Position numbers and translations under genes: made by a program. The notes beneath the pieces were generated by a model. That model searched no databases. It was given only the letters and a program-made list of their open reading frames with translations, and was not told the origin of the DNA. Positions 1-10,034 of a DNA stretch of 64,000 nt are shown here, in pieces. Each line of letters opens with the position of its first letter. The stretch's first letter is position 1. The stretch is taken from contig JAODTK010005602.1 of assembly GCA_026419785.1 (NCBI GenBank), positions 124,001 to 188,000 on the forward strand, in the 5' to 3' direction. The stretch comes from Sclerodactyla briareus. Taxonomy: Eukaryota > Echinodermata > Holothuroidea > Dendrochirotida > Sclerodactylidae.

Positions 1-1099
1 CAAATTAACAATTACAAGTGAGGCTGGATGTTAGCCAGAATTTAAAGGTCGTCATGGATCAATATCTGCCCGAAATTCGGTATCCCGGTTTTCGATCAGC
101 TATAGCTGCGCACGTGTTTTTATTGTACTTGATCAAATGAATAGGAGATATTCTAATATGGCCCCAAACTTACTGGATTTTTTTTTCCATCTTCATGATT
201 GATCAAATAATATCGAATAAAATCGTCAGGGCACCTAAAAACTCAATAAACAACCGAAGTTTGAATTTTTCAAGAAAGGTGAGCTGAACTGCACAGAATT
301 GTGTGCAACGCGGCTGCAGGTTTGAGTAACAGCAAACTCCACAATCACGTTCGAAAATATGCTTCATTATGCCTCTACGTCAGGGAATCCCTACCATCAA
401 CATAACGTTAATGCTCCAAATAATATACATCGGCCGGCAAGCTGATAGATTTTGCAAGCATATATTTGCTAGATTTAGAGAACAAGGGACTGTTACTAAA
501 ATCTTTGGAGAACTTGACTGGGAGTCACTTGAATTAGAAAGGAGGGAAAACCGTGTCACAATGTTGTATAAAATAGTGAACTATCTTGTCGACATATATA
601 CCTCTCTTGAATTATGTTACCTGAACTGAACTGTGGTAACAAGGACATGCCCAGAATTTATTCAGCCAACGTAGTAACGGTTATTCAAACATTCTTTCTT
701 TATTTCCCCGGCTACCATACGACGTGATTGGAATGTGTTCACCATCCGGGTTTAGTCAACGCGTCGAGCCAAACTCTAAAAAACGAGTTCACACGTGAAC
801 TCGAGGATGTCTTCTATCAATCCAGACCCCGACAGTAACCCAGCTTCCTGACTCTCAATGTTGGCGTGGTGCTTCCAGTGGATGTTTTTGCGTCTACCAG
901 ATCCAGGGGTTCTCAAAATTGTATCCCGGGCGAAAAGTCAACAATTAACGCCAACAAAGAGTTATCCGAGTTTGTTAGTTTGTATAGAATGCTGCGTCAG
1001 TTGTGCGGTAGGCGTTAATAGCTAGTCATTAAATGTTTTAAAAAGAGTTGAAATTCACTCAAATAATAATGCAGATGAATTATTTCCCCGAGGTAGATA
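1..1099. other. No gene recognised
   Basis: Unique-looking AT-rich sequence. The only open frame of note (369-629, plus, 86 codons) has no recognisable domain, no splice context and no coding-like composition. I see no RNA gene, inverted repeat or tandem array. Confidence 0.5.
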
Positions 1100-1765
1100 A
1101 CGGCAAGTTTAAAAAACAGAGGGCAATACCCGGAGTTGCAGGACTCTTCTGCATCCCTGAAAATGTGAAACTATAAATTGTGAAGAATTAGCAATATATG
1201 TCTAAAAACATCAGTTCCCCCTCCGAAGAAAAATCATATACATAGAAATTTCAGAATGTGTTCGGCAAAAATGCTGGGAAAACCCTTTGTTTGGATACTT
1301 CGTACCTAATTCTAGAATTTGGAACTGATCAGTCCTTTCAGGCTTTCAATCTCTAAATGCTAGTGAGAAGGATACAGTAAACAATTTTGAACCCAATATT
1401 TTCCCACCTGAATAGCATAGGAAGTTGTAATTTGTGCCGTTTACCATGTTACAAAATTTAAAATCAATCAGCCCTTGAAAACAGCAAGTATCTCGGAAAA
1501 TAGTGAAAAACTGGAGATATTTGCGCAGAGCCATACCAAAAACCTGACGGATACGCAAACACACACACTCACACTCGAATGCACCTTATTTCTGGGCCAC
1601 CCAGCGCCCGTACGTAGGTACTCCTCGGTGTATAGTTCCTAACCACGGCAATTGTCAACCATAGCAACCGTTGCTATGGTAACCAACAACTATAAATATA
1701 GGTGAGGTAGCGGACTGACTACATTTCTCTCGATAGCCCTTCAGGGACCGATGAGATAACAAACC
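1100..1765 (-). repeat. Dispersed hairpin/X-box repeat, copy 1
   Basis: Minus-strand copy of a repeat family also found at 23325-24225 and 59984-60500. Read on the minus strand it starts with a hairpin around CATCGGTCCCTGAAGGGC (about 1733-1760). Next come an X-box-like palindrome (1670-1683), a GT-rich stretch, the phrase GCGCAAATATCTCCAG, and a 3' part ending in TCCTGCAACTCCGGGT near 1110-1130. Order and spacing match the copy at 23.3 kb almost throughout. No open frame is shared between copies, so this looks like a non-coding, non-autonomous repeat of about 700-900 bp. Its class is unknown. Confidence 0.75.
1670..1683. promoter_or_regulatory. X-box (RFX-type) palindrome
   Basis: GTTGCTATGGTAAC reads GTTACCATAGCAAC on the other strand. 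That is an exact match to the RFX consensus GTNRCC-N2-RGYAAC. A second half-palindrome (CCATAGCAAC) overlaps it, so the whole of 1659-1679 can fold. It lies inside the dispersed repeat. Use by an RFX factor is inference. Confidence 0.5.
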
Positions 1766-1821
1766 AGATGTTATGCTCCGCATGGTAACCTTTTTGATGA
1801 CTGATTGATGTTTATTATTAA

Positions 1822-2226
1822 GCTAGGATTCCATAGATGCGTATGCGGGTCCGGTACGCACGTGAAAATCGCGAATTCAATTGGCTGAGACGGGGCCAAT
1901 GCCTGGGTATGTCCTGGTCAGCTTAAAAAGATAGATATTGCTTCCACAGAGGCAAAATAATGTCTAACTGAAAGTAAGCCAACACTTAATAAACGAAACA
2001 AACAAATGTACCAATGCGTATACGATGCGTATCACCGTGAATGAATGATATGGAATATCTTCCTCAAAAAAGCCAATCGACAACAACATGCAATGGGCTG
2101 CTGCCTTTTATGGTCTTTTCGCATACACTTATAGTGTTTTTTTCTTCTGAAACAAACATTCGTTTTCGTAAATATGTGATTTTCACATCGAGCTCGGATA
2201 CGCATACGCATCTATGGAATCCGGCC
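1822..2226. mobile_element. PIF/Harbinger-like MITE
   Basis: Perfect 22-bp terminal inverted repeats lie at 1827-1848 and 2201-2222, with core GGATTCCATAGATGCG. They are preceded by four imperfectly matched outer bases (GCTA on the left, GGCC on the right). The element is flanked on both sides by the trinucleotide TAA (1819-1821 and 2227-2229). A 3-bp TWA target duplication and a GC-rich terminus fit PIF/Harbinger non-autonomous elements. It is 405 bp long and has no transposase. Single ends of the same family appear near 27505-27555 and 45485-45506. Confidence 0.75.
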
Positions 2227-2249
2227 TAAGGCTGTTAAACGTCCAACAC

Positions 2250-2812
2250 CCTTTCCGCGACTGCTTACATTTAAAGTTGAAAATTCGGACCATTCCATAA
2301 CAGGAAGAAGACGGCCATAGCAAATGAAGGACGTTCCCTAAATGAGTCAATGCAAAACCGTACGCTCGATTCGCTGGGTTCTCATCGTCCATGTAACCCA
2401 GGAAGAAGGTGAATCGGCTAATCACGAAGAGGCAAACAAAAGTGGGCGTCAACCCCAGCCAATCAGCGGGCAGCATCGTCGCGAGGGCCAATTGGACCAC
2501 GACATGGAAGACGGTTTTTTCCAGGGTGTTTTGGAGGAACCTCACGGCGACCTTGAACGGGCGATTTGTATTCTCTTGGCCGGTCGTTCGCCATGCCGTT
2601 CCGCCGGAGGATAGCCACACGGTGCATCCCCACCAGTAGGGGGGTCATGGAGAGGGTCAGGTGTCGAAGTGCGAAGACGAGACGCCCCGAGGGTGACGGG
2701 TTCTCTGGGATCGACAGAGGGTAGTGGTTCACTCCGAGGTAGACGAGAGCAATGCAAGTCAACCAACCGATGGCCACCGCAATCCGTGCAGGGTGTTTGC
2801 CCCTGTCTCCAT
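2250..2812 (-). pseudogene. TMEM79-like (MAPEG-like) membrane protein copy 1
   Basis: Human TMEM79 (mattrin) is a multi-pass membrane protein with a MAPEG-like fold. Here minus-strand frames spell a matching core. NHYPLSIPENPSPSGRLVFA and LRHLTLSMTPLLVG come first (before about 2590). RFLQNTLEKTVFHVVVQLAL, ATMLPADWLGLTP and SRFTFFLGYMDD follow, then AYGFALT. This parallels the vertebrate pattern STYLP...LLP...SR..Y...GFGLT. The likely start is the ATG at 2812, as in copy 2. The frame changes at about 2785-2805, 2580-2588 and 2325, at different places from copy 2. It is therefore a pseudogene, or a real intronless gene damaged by indel errors in the assembly. Family assignment is from remembered sequence features only. 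Confidence 0.65.
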
Positions 2813-4364
2813 GTTGATATCGCGAAAGGGACCACAGTGTGTGGAAGAAAGACGTATATTTTGGGCTCGTGGGTTATTCGATCCAGATCAGGCCTCCTTA
2901 TATACTACAGCGGGGGGTAGATAACTCTGGCGTTCGTGTTACTCTGCTAATGGTATCGTAATAACAGACTTATTGACCCTGCGGAGAATTTAGGAGAATT
3001 GCAGTTGAAACGATGAGGGTGTTCACTGAGCAACGAATACAGGAACCCACGCCCACTACGTGCCTACGCAAATTTATTTTGACAGACACGAGAACACAAT
3101 CATGCGAAATAGGGATCCCATAGTGTTTTCAACCTTTTTTTCAATTTGTTTTTGTAACGAAATCGAACATTCAATGCAATGAAAGAGAGCTTGACAAAGA
3201 ATGTATTACATATATACAACGGCTGCCCAAGACTATGATCGAAGAGATGTGAGTTCGAACCACGTAGACCGAATCAGCTTCTCTGTTGTTCACGGTTGCC
3301 AGTGCGCATTCTCAAACTAAGTTCGGGATACATATAGCATTATCCCCATAGCTTGACTATACGGTGTATTTTCGAAATTACGGTGTATTTTCAAAGCATT
3401 ACTGCTCTTAAAGAAGTTTGCCAAGTTGCTACGACTGGTAGGTCGTGTACTTTTCGCCAAGGGAGTTTGAAAGGATGTCCAGCTTTACTGGAAGTATGTG
3501 GATTTCAGAAATAATGATAATTCATACATGATATATTATCCACAGGCTATTTAAATAAAACGAACGAGTGGAGCTGAAGCGAGAGGAATCAGAATATATA
3601 GAATAGCGTGAGTTGAAAATGGCACACTTTTAACCTAAAAATGTGCCCGATTTTGGCCATATTTGTTTCATTGAGATATCCCGTAATTTACGAACAATGC
3701 AAACAAGAAGATCAGCTATCAACTTGTCAACTAGCGAACTTGCTACTGTTGACAGGATGAATAAATCAGATACTGGTGAGTCAAATAATAGCACACATTT
3801 AATGACATATTTACCATTGGTATCCTCGTTTATGGAGCCACCCATAGTTGCTGCTGACCCACCGCAGGGACTTCTCCAACGTTGCTAATATATTATTAGT
3901 GAATACTCTAGAATCACTCGAGGTACTAAAACTGTTGATAACATTAGCAACTGCATCCCATGTCGAAAATGACACAGAAACGATGTGTCATCGTTGACAT
4001 GCGATCCAACAGCACGTGAATCATGCTGGAAACACACAAGATTGCGTTAAGGTTGTGTAAAAAATTACACAATGGTACAGTATACAAACAATTGTAATAT
4101 CTAAACAACACAGGGATAGGTGTGTAATTACAAAAATTTTTAGGAGGGTATATACGAGTTGCATTTAGATATCGCGGGGAGTGCCATAATATCGTATCCT
4201 AAAACTCAAAATCTAGGGCTCTCTAGACTTAATGCACTTCATTTAGGCCCGGAACATCGTGATTGCCACAGTGCGTACCTACGCATCAAGGGCCAGCGAT
4301 TCACAGCAATTAACTTACTATACAAAGCATAGCAGAACTCGAACATCGCTATTTCAGTTGGATA
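2813..4364. other. No gene recognised
   Basis: Upstream side of the TMEM79-like copy. Short frames at 3630-3888 lie on both strands and look random. Near 4030-4150 there is a cluster of GTGTAA/TTACAC words ending in TTTTTAGGAGGGTATATA. A similar cluster at 22560-23280 ends in TTAGAGGGTATATC. This hints at a shared non-autonomous element, but I could not fix its ends. Confidence 0.35.
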
Positions 4365-4480
4365 TTAGGCTATTAAAATGCAACAAAGTGAAATGAATTC
4401 ATACGTACCGGCAGGAATACGTCAGGTACAGGAATACGGTCTGCGAGTTCAGCTCTAGAGACCGAAATATCGAACAACAA
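4365..4480. repeat. Conserved block of the duplication (A)
   Basis: Matches 18720-18845. Shared words include TTCATACGTACCGGCAGGAATA against TTTATACGTACAGGCGGGAATA, and a following GTTCAGCTC..AGACCGA. It lies upstream of both TMEM79-like copies, so it may be an old 5' non-coding exon or promoter piece. That role is inference. Confidence 0.5.
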
Positions 4481-4618
4481 TTCCCTCGGCTGACAACTTG
4501 AACAAGCATAACTATAATTGTCTATAATCCATGCGAAGTGCAGGATTTTATCCTAAGGCCTGTATTCGCCGAATGCCAGTAGTGGGAACGTATTGTAACG
4601 CCGCTGTAAAAGACACGT

Positions 4619-5317
4619 TCACAATGGGTACCAGCCAAATCGTCCTCCAAGGGTTACAGAAATACTGATCGGATTTACTTTACTACTATTGTATCTTTTA
4701 TTCAATTGGATTGTGTTGAATGGTGGTCGTGCCATCGCCAAGGCCTCCAGCATAGGGCCCTTGTGACGGTGTGGGTATACTTGTTGTTGTCGCGGCTTCA
4801 TCTCTCTATTACGCTTCCATAGGGTTATTTGAAGTGTGTACCATAGCGTGAGACATGGGACTGAACCAGAACACCAGCCTGCAAGGTTATAATCCATTGT
4901 CATCACGTTACAAATACAACATTCATGCCACAGATTTTCTAAAATACATATATTTCCAGTCAGGCAGTTCCCCAGAGCGCAGGATTCCGTCGACGGGGGA
5001 TGGGAAATAATTGACCACGAAAGGCCCTGGAAGACCTTGAAACCTTTCAGAAAGAAAACAATGTTAGGATTTGAGTCCTCGGCCTTGGGTCGACACAAAA
5101 ACGACGGAGCGTTTCCTCCCCATATTTTCAACATAGGCCCACATGTCAAATTACAATTTAATCCATGCTTGCCTCCTTTAGTTATGTAGTGCTGATAGGT
5201 CTCCTTGATATTTAGCCTCTTGAAAGACCAGAAACTGGCAAAACATTGCTGTTCCTCTGAAGGTTTACAACTTAATTCCGTTATAAGCATTGAGTTTATA
5301 TGGACCTGGGACGTCAC
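4619..5317 (-). other. Open frame of 232 codons, probably not a gene
   Basis: This is the longest open frame in the window. Its Cys-rich product (LNCNLTCGP, FLCRPKAEDSN, LGNCLTGNICIL) has no signal peptide and matches no family I know. The homologous block in copy B (19560-19880) has stops in the equivalent frame and no clear amino-acid conservation, which argues against coding. It could still be a decayed exon of a duplicated gene. Confidence 0.25.
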
Positions 5318-5544
5318 ACACGAGGCTAACCTGCCCGTAAAAAAGGGAAGTGCACGCTTGATATACTTAATGGGTTATCCTTATTTGGGTATATAGATTT
5401 ATATAGCCATATAAACCCCTATATAACTCGATCTTTAGTAGTTTAGCCATATTTAATGATTCACAGCTCTATATGGCCATGTAAAACTGAACTGAATATG
5501 ACCTGATACAGAATCTATCCAGATACAATGATATTAACGATACG

Positions 5545-5856
5545 TTCTTATATAGCGCATTTCCCCCGTAAGCTCAATAGGCTTTTGGCGCAGCCTTACC
5601 CTGATCAATTTGGTACCTGAGAAAGACCATGCCCGCACCCCAGGTGCATGTTCGCTCACGACTACTAAACTGTGTGGCAGCCCGCTATGGCGCCTCCATC
5701 CGTTACCTCAACAGGTCTCCAATAGCACCTGAATGGGGAGGAGCAAGTAGAGATTAATACCTTGCCCAAAAGTATTATGTGGGCTCGAACCATAACCTCT
5801 GGATTAACGAGCTCAATGCGTGACCTTTAGGCCACCACGCTTGGCACCACCAATAG
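5545..5856 (-). mobile_element. tRNA-derived SINE
   Basis: On the minus strand the 5' end shows a tRNA-like A box (GTGGCCTAAAGGTC) and, about 35 bp on, a B box (GGTTCGAGCCC). A 200-bp body follows, and then a tail ending GGGAAATGCGCTATATAAG. The tail resembles that of the SINE at 44007-44390, although the bodies differ. RNA polymerase III would transcribe such an element, and a partner LINE would move it. No intact target duplication was recognised. Confidence 0.75.
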
Positions 5857-5869
5857 GCCTATTTATAAC

Positions 5870-7640
5870 ATTTGTATATGGCCATATATCTGATATACCT
5901 TAATTTTGTGGGCGGGGGGGGTTGATTTTGGTCAATCATCCAGAAAAAATAAGAGTTTGGGAGTTAAAAAGGCAAATGTTGACAGACAGATAGGTAGGAG
6001 ATATTCCTACAATAGCTCATCTGCCCATTAATGATAACAACTGACCTTGATCACAAATGACACAGAAGGGCCAAAGTGCACTGTGTCATGGATGGATATA
6101 TCATTTAGTTGGTTTGAGCTAACCAATTGACCTTTGGACCTGACCCTAAAGAAATAGGGTCACTGTGTATGTACTCACATGGGCGGAGGGTATGGGCTTC
6201 ATTTGGCCGACCTGGTTGGAGTTATCGTGTTAAAGTTGAAAAATGGAATAGAAAGTTGAAATTGAAGCGGGCAAAATTATCCATCTCGGAATAGAAATTA
6301 TCTCTGGTCTACATAAAATTAGGGTACTGTACACGCATTCAGAAAAGCATTCTGGGATGCTCATGTTCTTAAGGCTTTTGACTTCAAAACAGGTTTTATG
6401 GGGAACATTCAATGCAAGAGGAATCAAAGAAATCTATGCACAGGCACATGCATTTGCGTATATGTATATCCGTTACAACCTTTATCTGAGGTTAATAGAG
6501 GTCAAAGTCAAAAACCTTGTAAACACAATAAAAGTGAACAGAAATGTGCGTAGGAATCATACTTGGTATTTCATGTATGTAGGTTAGTTCGAGGGCGCAG
6601 CCACTTGGGGGGGGGGGGGGGGTTGGGACACCTCAATTTTTAGGAAGTCTGTCAATTCATGGTTTCTTCACACACAGGAATGTTCCTTGTAAAACCATGG
6701 ACAACCCTCCCAATTTTCAACCAGTGATCGCGCCCTTGGGTTAGTCATATTTATAGGTACATGATCCTTGATTTTTTTTTCTGGATCAGGGCAATGTCAC
6801 TTGAGGTCCCTGTTGTTTTGTTTCCATGATTAAAGAACTAGTGCAGGGTCAAGTATAGTGAGGCTTATCTTATAGCTAAGCTAAAACTACATTAATCAAG
6901 TCAAGACCCAACGTTTATACCTGTTCCATTTCGGGATTAGATATCTGAGTTTGTGCATGTGTATTGCGGCAATATAGAGAAATATCCCGTCATGCAATAT
7001 TTGATGTTGTCATAATAGCACAACTATTTGTTTTCTATTGCAATGCACACCATAATTTCACCTTGAAAAATTATTAGTCTACGTACAGGGATTTCTTCCA
7101 TACTCTACGATATCACCCCCACCATAGTCGATCCTGCAGTTTGTCCTTTAAACCAGTTCTTTGCCATCACACTGTGTTACAAAACCAAAATCAAGTCAAG
7201 TTATTGTAGTACAGTGGCTACTTTCTGCTTTGCTGGCAACATACGCAAGAACTGGAAAGTTGACAATATTCATTTGTGAACACGTTATCATAACATTATC
7301 ACATGCATGGGAATTTTGTCAGCCTTATTACTCCCATTTCCTCTTAGATGGCATTTAATTCCATTACCCAATAATGGATTTGGTTTGCCAACGCTTAATG
7401 ATGATATATCCTTGTCCACAAATGGGCTGCTTTTTAATATGATTCCCAATTTGTCAGCCGTAGTGCAATGGATCATGTAAAAACAGGGGGAGGTATAAAA
7501 GCCTTGGCCCAATTGCTTGTCTTGCAGGGTAGCCGTTCTGCATTGGCAGCATAGACAGGGCCTTGTACTGGGCCACAATCAGCCACCCCATGCTGCAAAG
7601 ACTGTCACTGTCATGCCTGCTGACATTTGCCATGGCATTG
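5870..7640. other. No gene recognised; poly-G tract
   Basis: Contains palindromic TATATGGCCATATA words (5870-5900), a G-run of about 16 at 6607-6622, and the phrase GGAGTTATCGTGTT (about 6218) that recurs in the array at 47.35-47.73 kb. From about 7150 to 7640 the sequence could be the 3' untranslated part of the candidate minus-strand gene ending at 7645. Otherwise nothing is recognised. Confidence 0.35.
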
Positions 7641-7644
7641 TCCT

Positions 7645-7750
7645 TTACTTCTCAGACAACCTTCGTCTCTGGTTCGTGGCAGCATTCCAAGCGAAGAAAC
7701 CTGGGTCGTTGCTGATCCATTCCTGGACTGTCTGGTTGCATTTGGCGAAT
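7645..7750 (-). CDS. Candidate last exon of an unknown gene
   Basis: On the minus strand a good acceptor (TTTATTTATTTCAG at 7764-7751) is followed by an open frame to a TAA stop: FAKCNQTVQEWISNDP then GFFAWNAATNQRRRLSEK. Composition and acceptor look like a real terminal exon. I do not recognise the family. The nearest upstream exon candidate (8307-8410) does not join in the required phase, so the gene model is incomplete. If it is not coding, the match to a splice acceptor is chance. Confidence 0.35.
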
Positions 7751-7759
7751 CTGAAATAA

Positions 7760-8300
7760 ATAAAACAAGGCCAAGTGTTATGTGATTCCTTTCTCTTAAA
7801 ATATTTGTAAGATGTGGATCTTATTGATATTTGGAACATCACATATGAAAAGGAGGCAACTAACAACACACTACTAAGTAACTCCCTATTGCATGAAATT
7901 CAACATGTTTCGGCGCGTCTAGACCTAGTCTTCATGGGAAGGGGGCGCTTAGGGGGCTTGACACGACAGTATATGCATATTCGACATAATGGTATCAATA
8001 AGCTCAGGCTTTATTTTCTCGGGGGGGGGGGGGTGGGGGGCCTAAACATACTTTTTGGAGGGGGCGGGTTGTTAACGGGCATGATGGTTGTCGAGATAAA
8101 ATTTCCCTTCAATCGCCAGGCCCCTTTCACGCCTGCCATAGGCTTCCCAGCTGCTGGCCCTAACCTACTAAGTGTTGTAAATGTACAGTTGAGGGTTTGT
8201 GCAATCATCAGTTGAATAATTAAACAGTTTTTAACCTGAGGCAAATCCTGTACCTTTGCATTAACCTAAACACTGCCAGGTGTGCAAATTGCGGTCCATG
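7760..8300. other. Putative intron with poly-G tract
   Basis: Lies between two candidate minus-strand exons. Holds G-rich runs at 8021-8041 and 8057-8069. The frames here are driven by the low-complexity G tract and are not credible genes. Confidence 0.3.
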
Positions 8301-8306
8301 ATTTAC

Positions 8307-8410
8307 CTTAAGTTGGTCATCTGCCACAGATTCCGTAGAAGACGCTGTTGATTTCAGTCAGCTCTGGAGGCTGGATTGGTGATGGGGGAACATCCTTGTC
8401 TCTCTCAGCA
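8307..8410 (-). CDS. Candidate internal exon of an unknown gene
   Basis: On the minus strand TTAATTATTACAG (up to 8411) precedes an open stretch AERDKDVPPSPIQPPELTE then INSVFYGICGR. That stretch ends in TGA 14 bases before a good donor, AAG|GTAAAT (8306-8301). Joining it to the 7645-7750 exon needs a different frame. Either the stop is real and the rest is untranslated, or there is an indel, or this is not an exon. Function unknown. Confidence 0.25.
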
Positions 8411-8459
8411 CTGTAATAATTAATGTAAAATGAATGCAATGTTATATGCTGTGACTCAA

Positions 8460-8880
8460 TTTTCAATCTTCTGGTTCAAGTTAAGGCAAGCACAACCTTT
8501 GCCATCACAATAGTTGACCAATCAAAATAGTCTGCAAAAAGATGGGCTTTCAGTTTTAGATTATTTCAAAATTGTCTACTGAGGTTAGTGAATGTGGAAG
8601 CTTATTCCCAGCATGGTGCACAGGCCGAAAATGCATGCTCACCAATGAACTATTACCTGAGCATGGTTGATTCAAAGCCACAAATGGCCGAGACTAAGCA
8701 GCTTCGTAAATTATGACTGTTTACATGCAGACTTAAAAGCTCCTCCATGTACACTGATTAGTGCCACACCATGAAGCATTTTATGTGTACTACATAAAAC
8801 CGTCCTTCTTATCTTCCCAGGCTGTAAGGCATTACAATATCGCTGTTCCAACTGTTCACAGATCCACAAACACTAATGCG
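8460..8880 (-). mobile_element. LINE 3' fragment (L2/CR1-like)
   Basis: On the minus strand, broken frames carry the typical C-terminal end of a jockey-superfamily reverse transcriptase: LHVNSHNLRS, EHAFSACAP, then a W.KLPHSLTSV piece and KLKAHLFADYFDW. This is the usual 'NLRS...SFS..AP..WN.LP...K..LKTHLF' pattern with frameshifts and stops. Only the 3' end is present, as is common after incomplete reverse transcription. Confidence 0.65.
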
Positions 8881-9099
8881 TTTTGGTTGCGTAGCATCAG
8901 TTTACTGAACCAATTGCATGGTTTCTAACTTAAATGTTCTCATTTTCAAGAACATTGACCTCACTGACTTATTTGGTTATGAAATTTTTCAATCTGCACT
9001 TTTTTTTGGCTCAAATGATCTAATGTCTGTCATTTCTTCTTCTCCTTGTCGTGTACTGGCAGGGTTCAAACCTTGAACATATAAGCCAGGTGTGCGTCG

Positions 9100-9290
9100 C
9101 CACTGCAAACTATCTACAGTAAGACTGCTCTGAAGGACTCCACATTTACTTTAGTGACTATTTCCTCTGGTAGCATATTTCATTCCCTTATAGAGTACCG
9201 AGTTTGTGACAGTCCTCACTGCCTAGCACATGTCCTCGTCCTAACAACGTCTCTACACAAATCCTAACGTTACACTGCCCTTCCCCATTG
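9100..9290 (-). mobile_element. LINE 3' fragment
   Basis: Minus-strand pieces (WN.LPEEIVTKVNVESFRA) match the 'WN.LP..VV.A.SV..FK..LD' end of many LINE reverse transcriptases. The preceding GTGAGGACTGTCACAAACTC and RNxRLW-like region is degenerate. It lies beside another LINE fragment in the same orientation but with a different tail, so it is a separate insertion. Confidence 0.45.
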
Positions 9291-9299
9291 TTACTATTA

Positions 9300-10030
9300 G
9301 GGTTGTGCTGTAGGCTACCTATAATTTTTTAACTGGTATACCGATGGCCTGGTACGGTATCGGTGCCGGTACTGGTATTCGCGCTAGCCTAAAATACAGT
9401 ATTGCTAGCGATCGTTATAATACCCAGCATACTTGCAGCTCACTGTATGGGACGTCTATTTCACAATGTTTTTTTTTTCATAAATTTCTTTATGTTGAAA
9501 GATTGCTTTTGTTTTGTATCGATAGTTGAAATTTTTTTTTTTATAACAACGTACGTATGACAAACAGCACGTACAAGCGACCACATGTCATGCTGTTACG
9601 CAGGCAGAAATACATGTACAAACACAAACAGGTCGCTAGTGCAATTACCAGTAGGCCCTAACGCGACTGATTATTTTAGCCAGAAAAAAACCGAAGCAAG
9701 CACAGTTTAAATCAGCCCTAAAAGCCACAAAATCAACGCTAAATACCTTCATGTATAATTGTGTTATCCACCTAACGTAATTGTGTTATCCACCTAACGT
9801 TAGGCCTTGGCTAGTTACGTTGTTAGCCCAACGTTAGGCTAGGCAAAACGTTCCAGCCACTGTGATCCGAGTGCCCGTGCCGTGGTCTAGACATACACCT
9901 ATATATTCCTCTTATTCAAAAAGGGACTGTCCAACATTCAGTTAACCGTGAGTTGTCTTTCATTTGAAGTGTTTACACGTGAAGAAGTGTTCACACGTGA
10001 AGTGTTTACACGTGAAGAAGAAAACATACG
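9300..10030. other. Short duplications, no gene
   Basis: A GGTAC/GGTAT-rich stretch lies at 9335-9385. There is a direct duplication of about 22 bp (TTGTGTTATCCACCTAACGT) at 9759-9800. Three copies of TTTACACGTGAAG or TTCACACGTGAAG lie at 9970-10020. There is no open frame of interest. Confidence 0.5.
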
Positions 10031-10034
10031 GATA

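Larger units (their letters stand above)
2230..5345. repeat. Segmental duplication, copy A
   Basis: This segment shares the same ordered blocks with 17450-19890: a TMEM79-like copy, a block near 4365-4480 (matching 18720-18845), and a block near 5040-5330 (matching 19560-19880). The sequence between blocks has diverged or been lost, so copy A is longer. Both copies have the same orientation. The duplication is old: blocks are alignable by eye but carry many substitutions and indels. Confidence 0.65.

Noticed and set aside
3235-3285. B-box-like GTTCGAACC suggesting a tRNA or SINE
   Set aside because: No matching A box at the right distance on either strand and no SINE tail.
4619-5317. 232-codon frame as a secreted Cys-rich protein
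   Set aside because: No signal peptide, no family match, and the homologous block at 19.6-19.9 kb has stops and no protein-level conservation.
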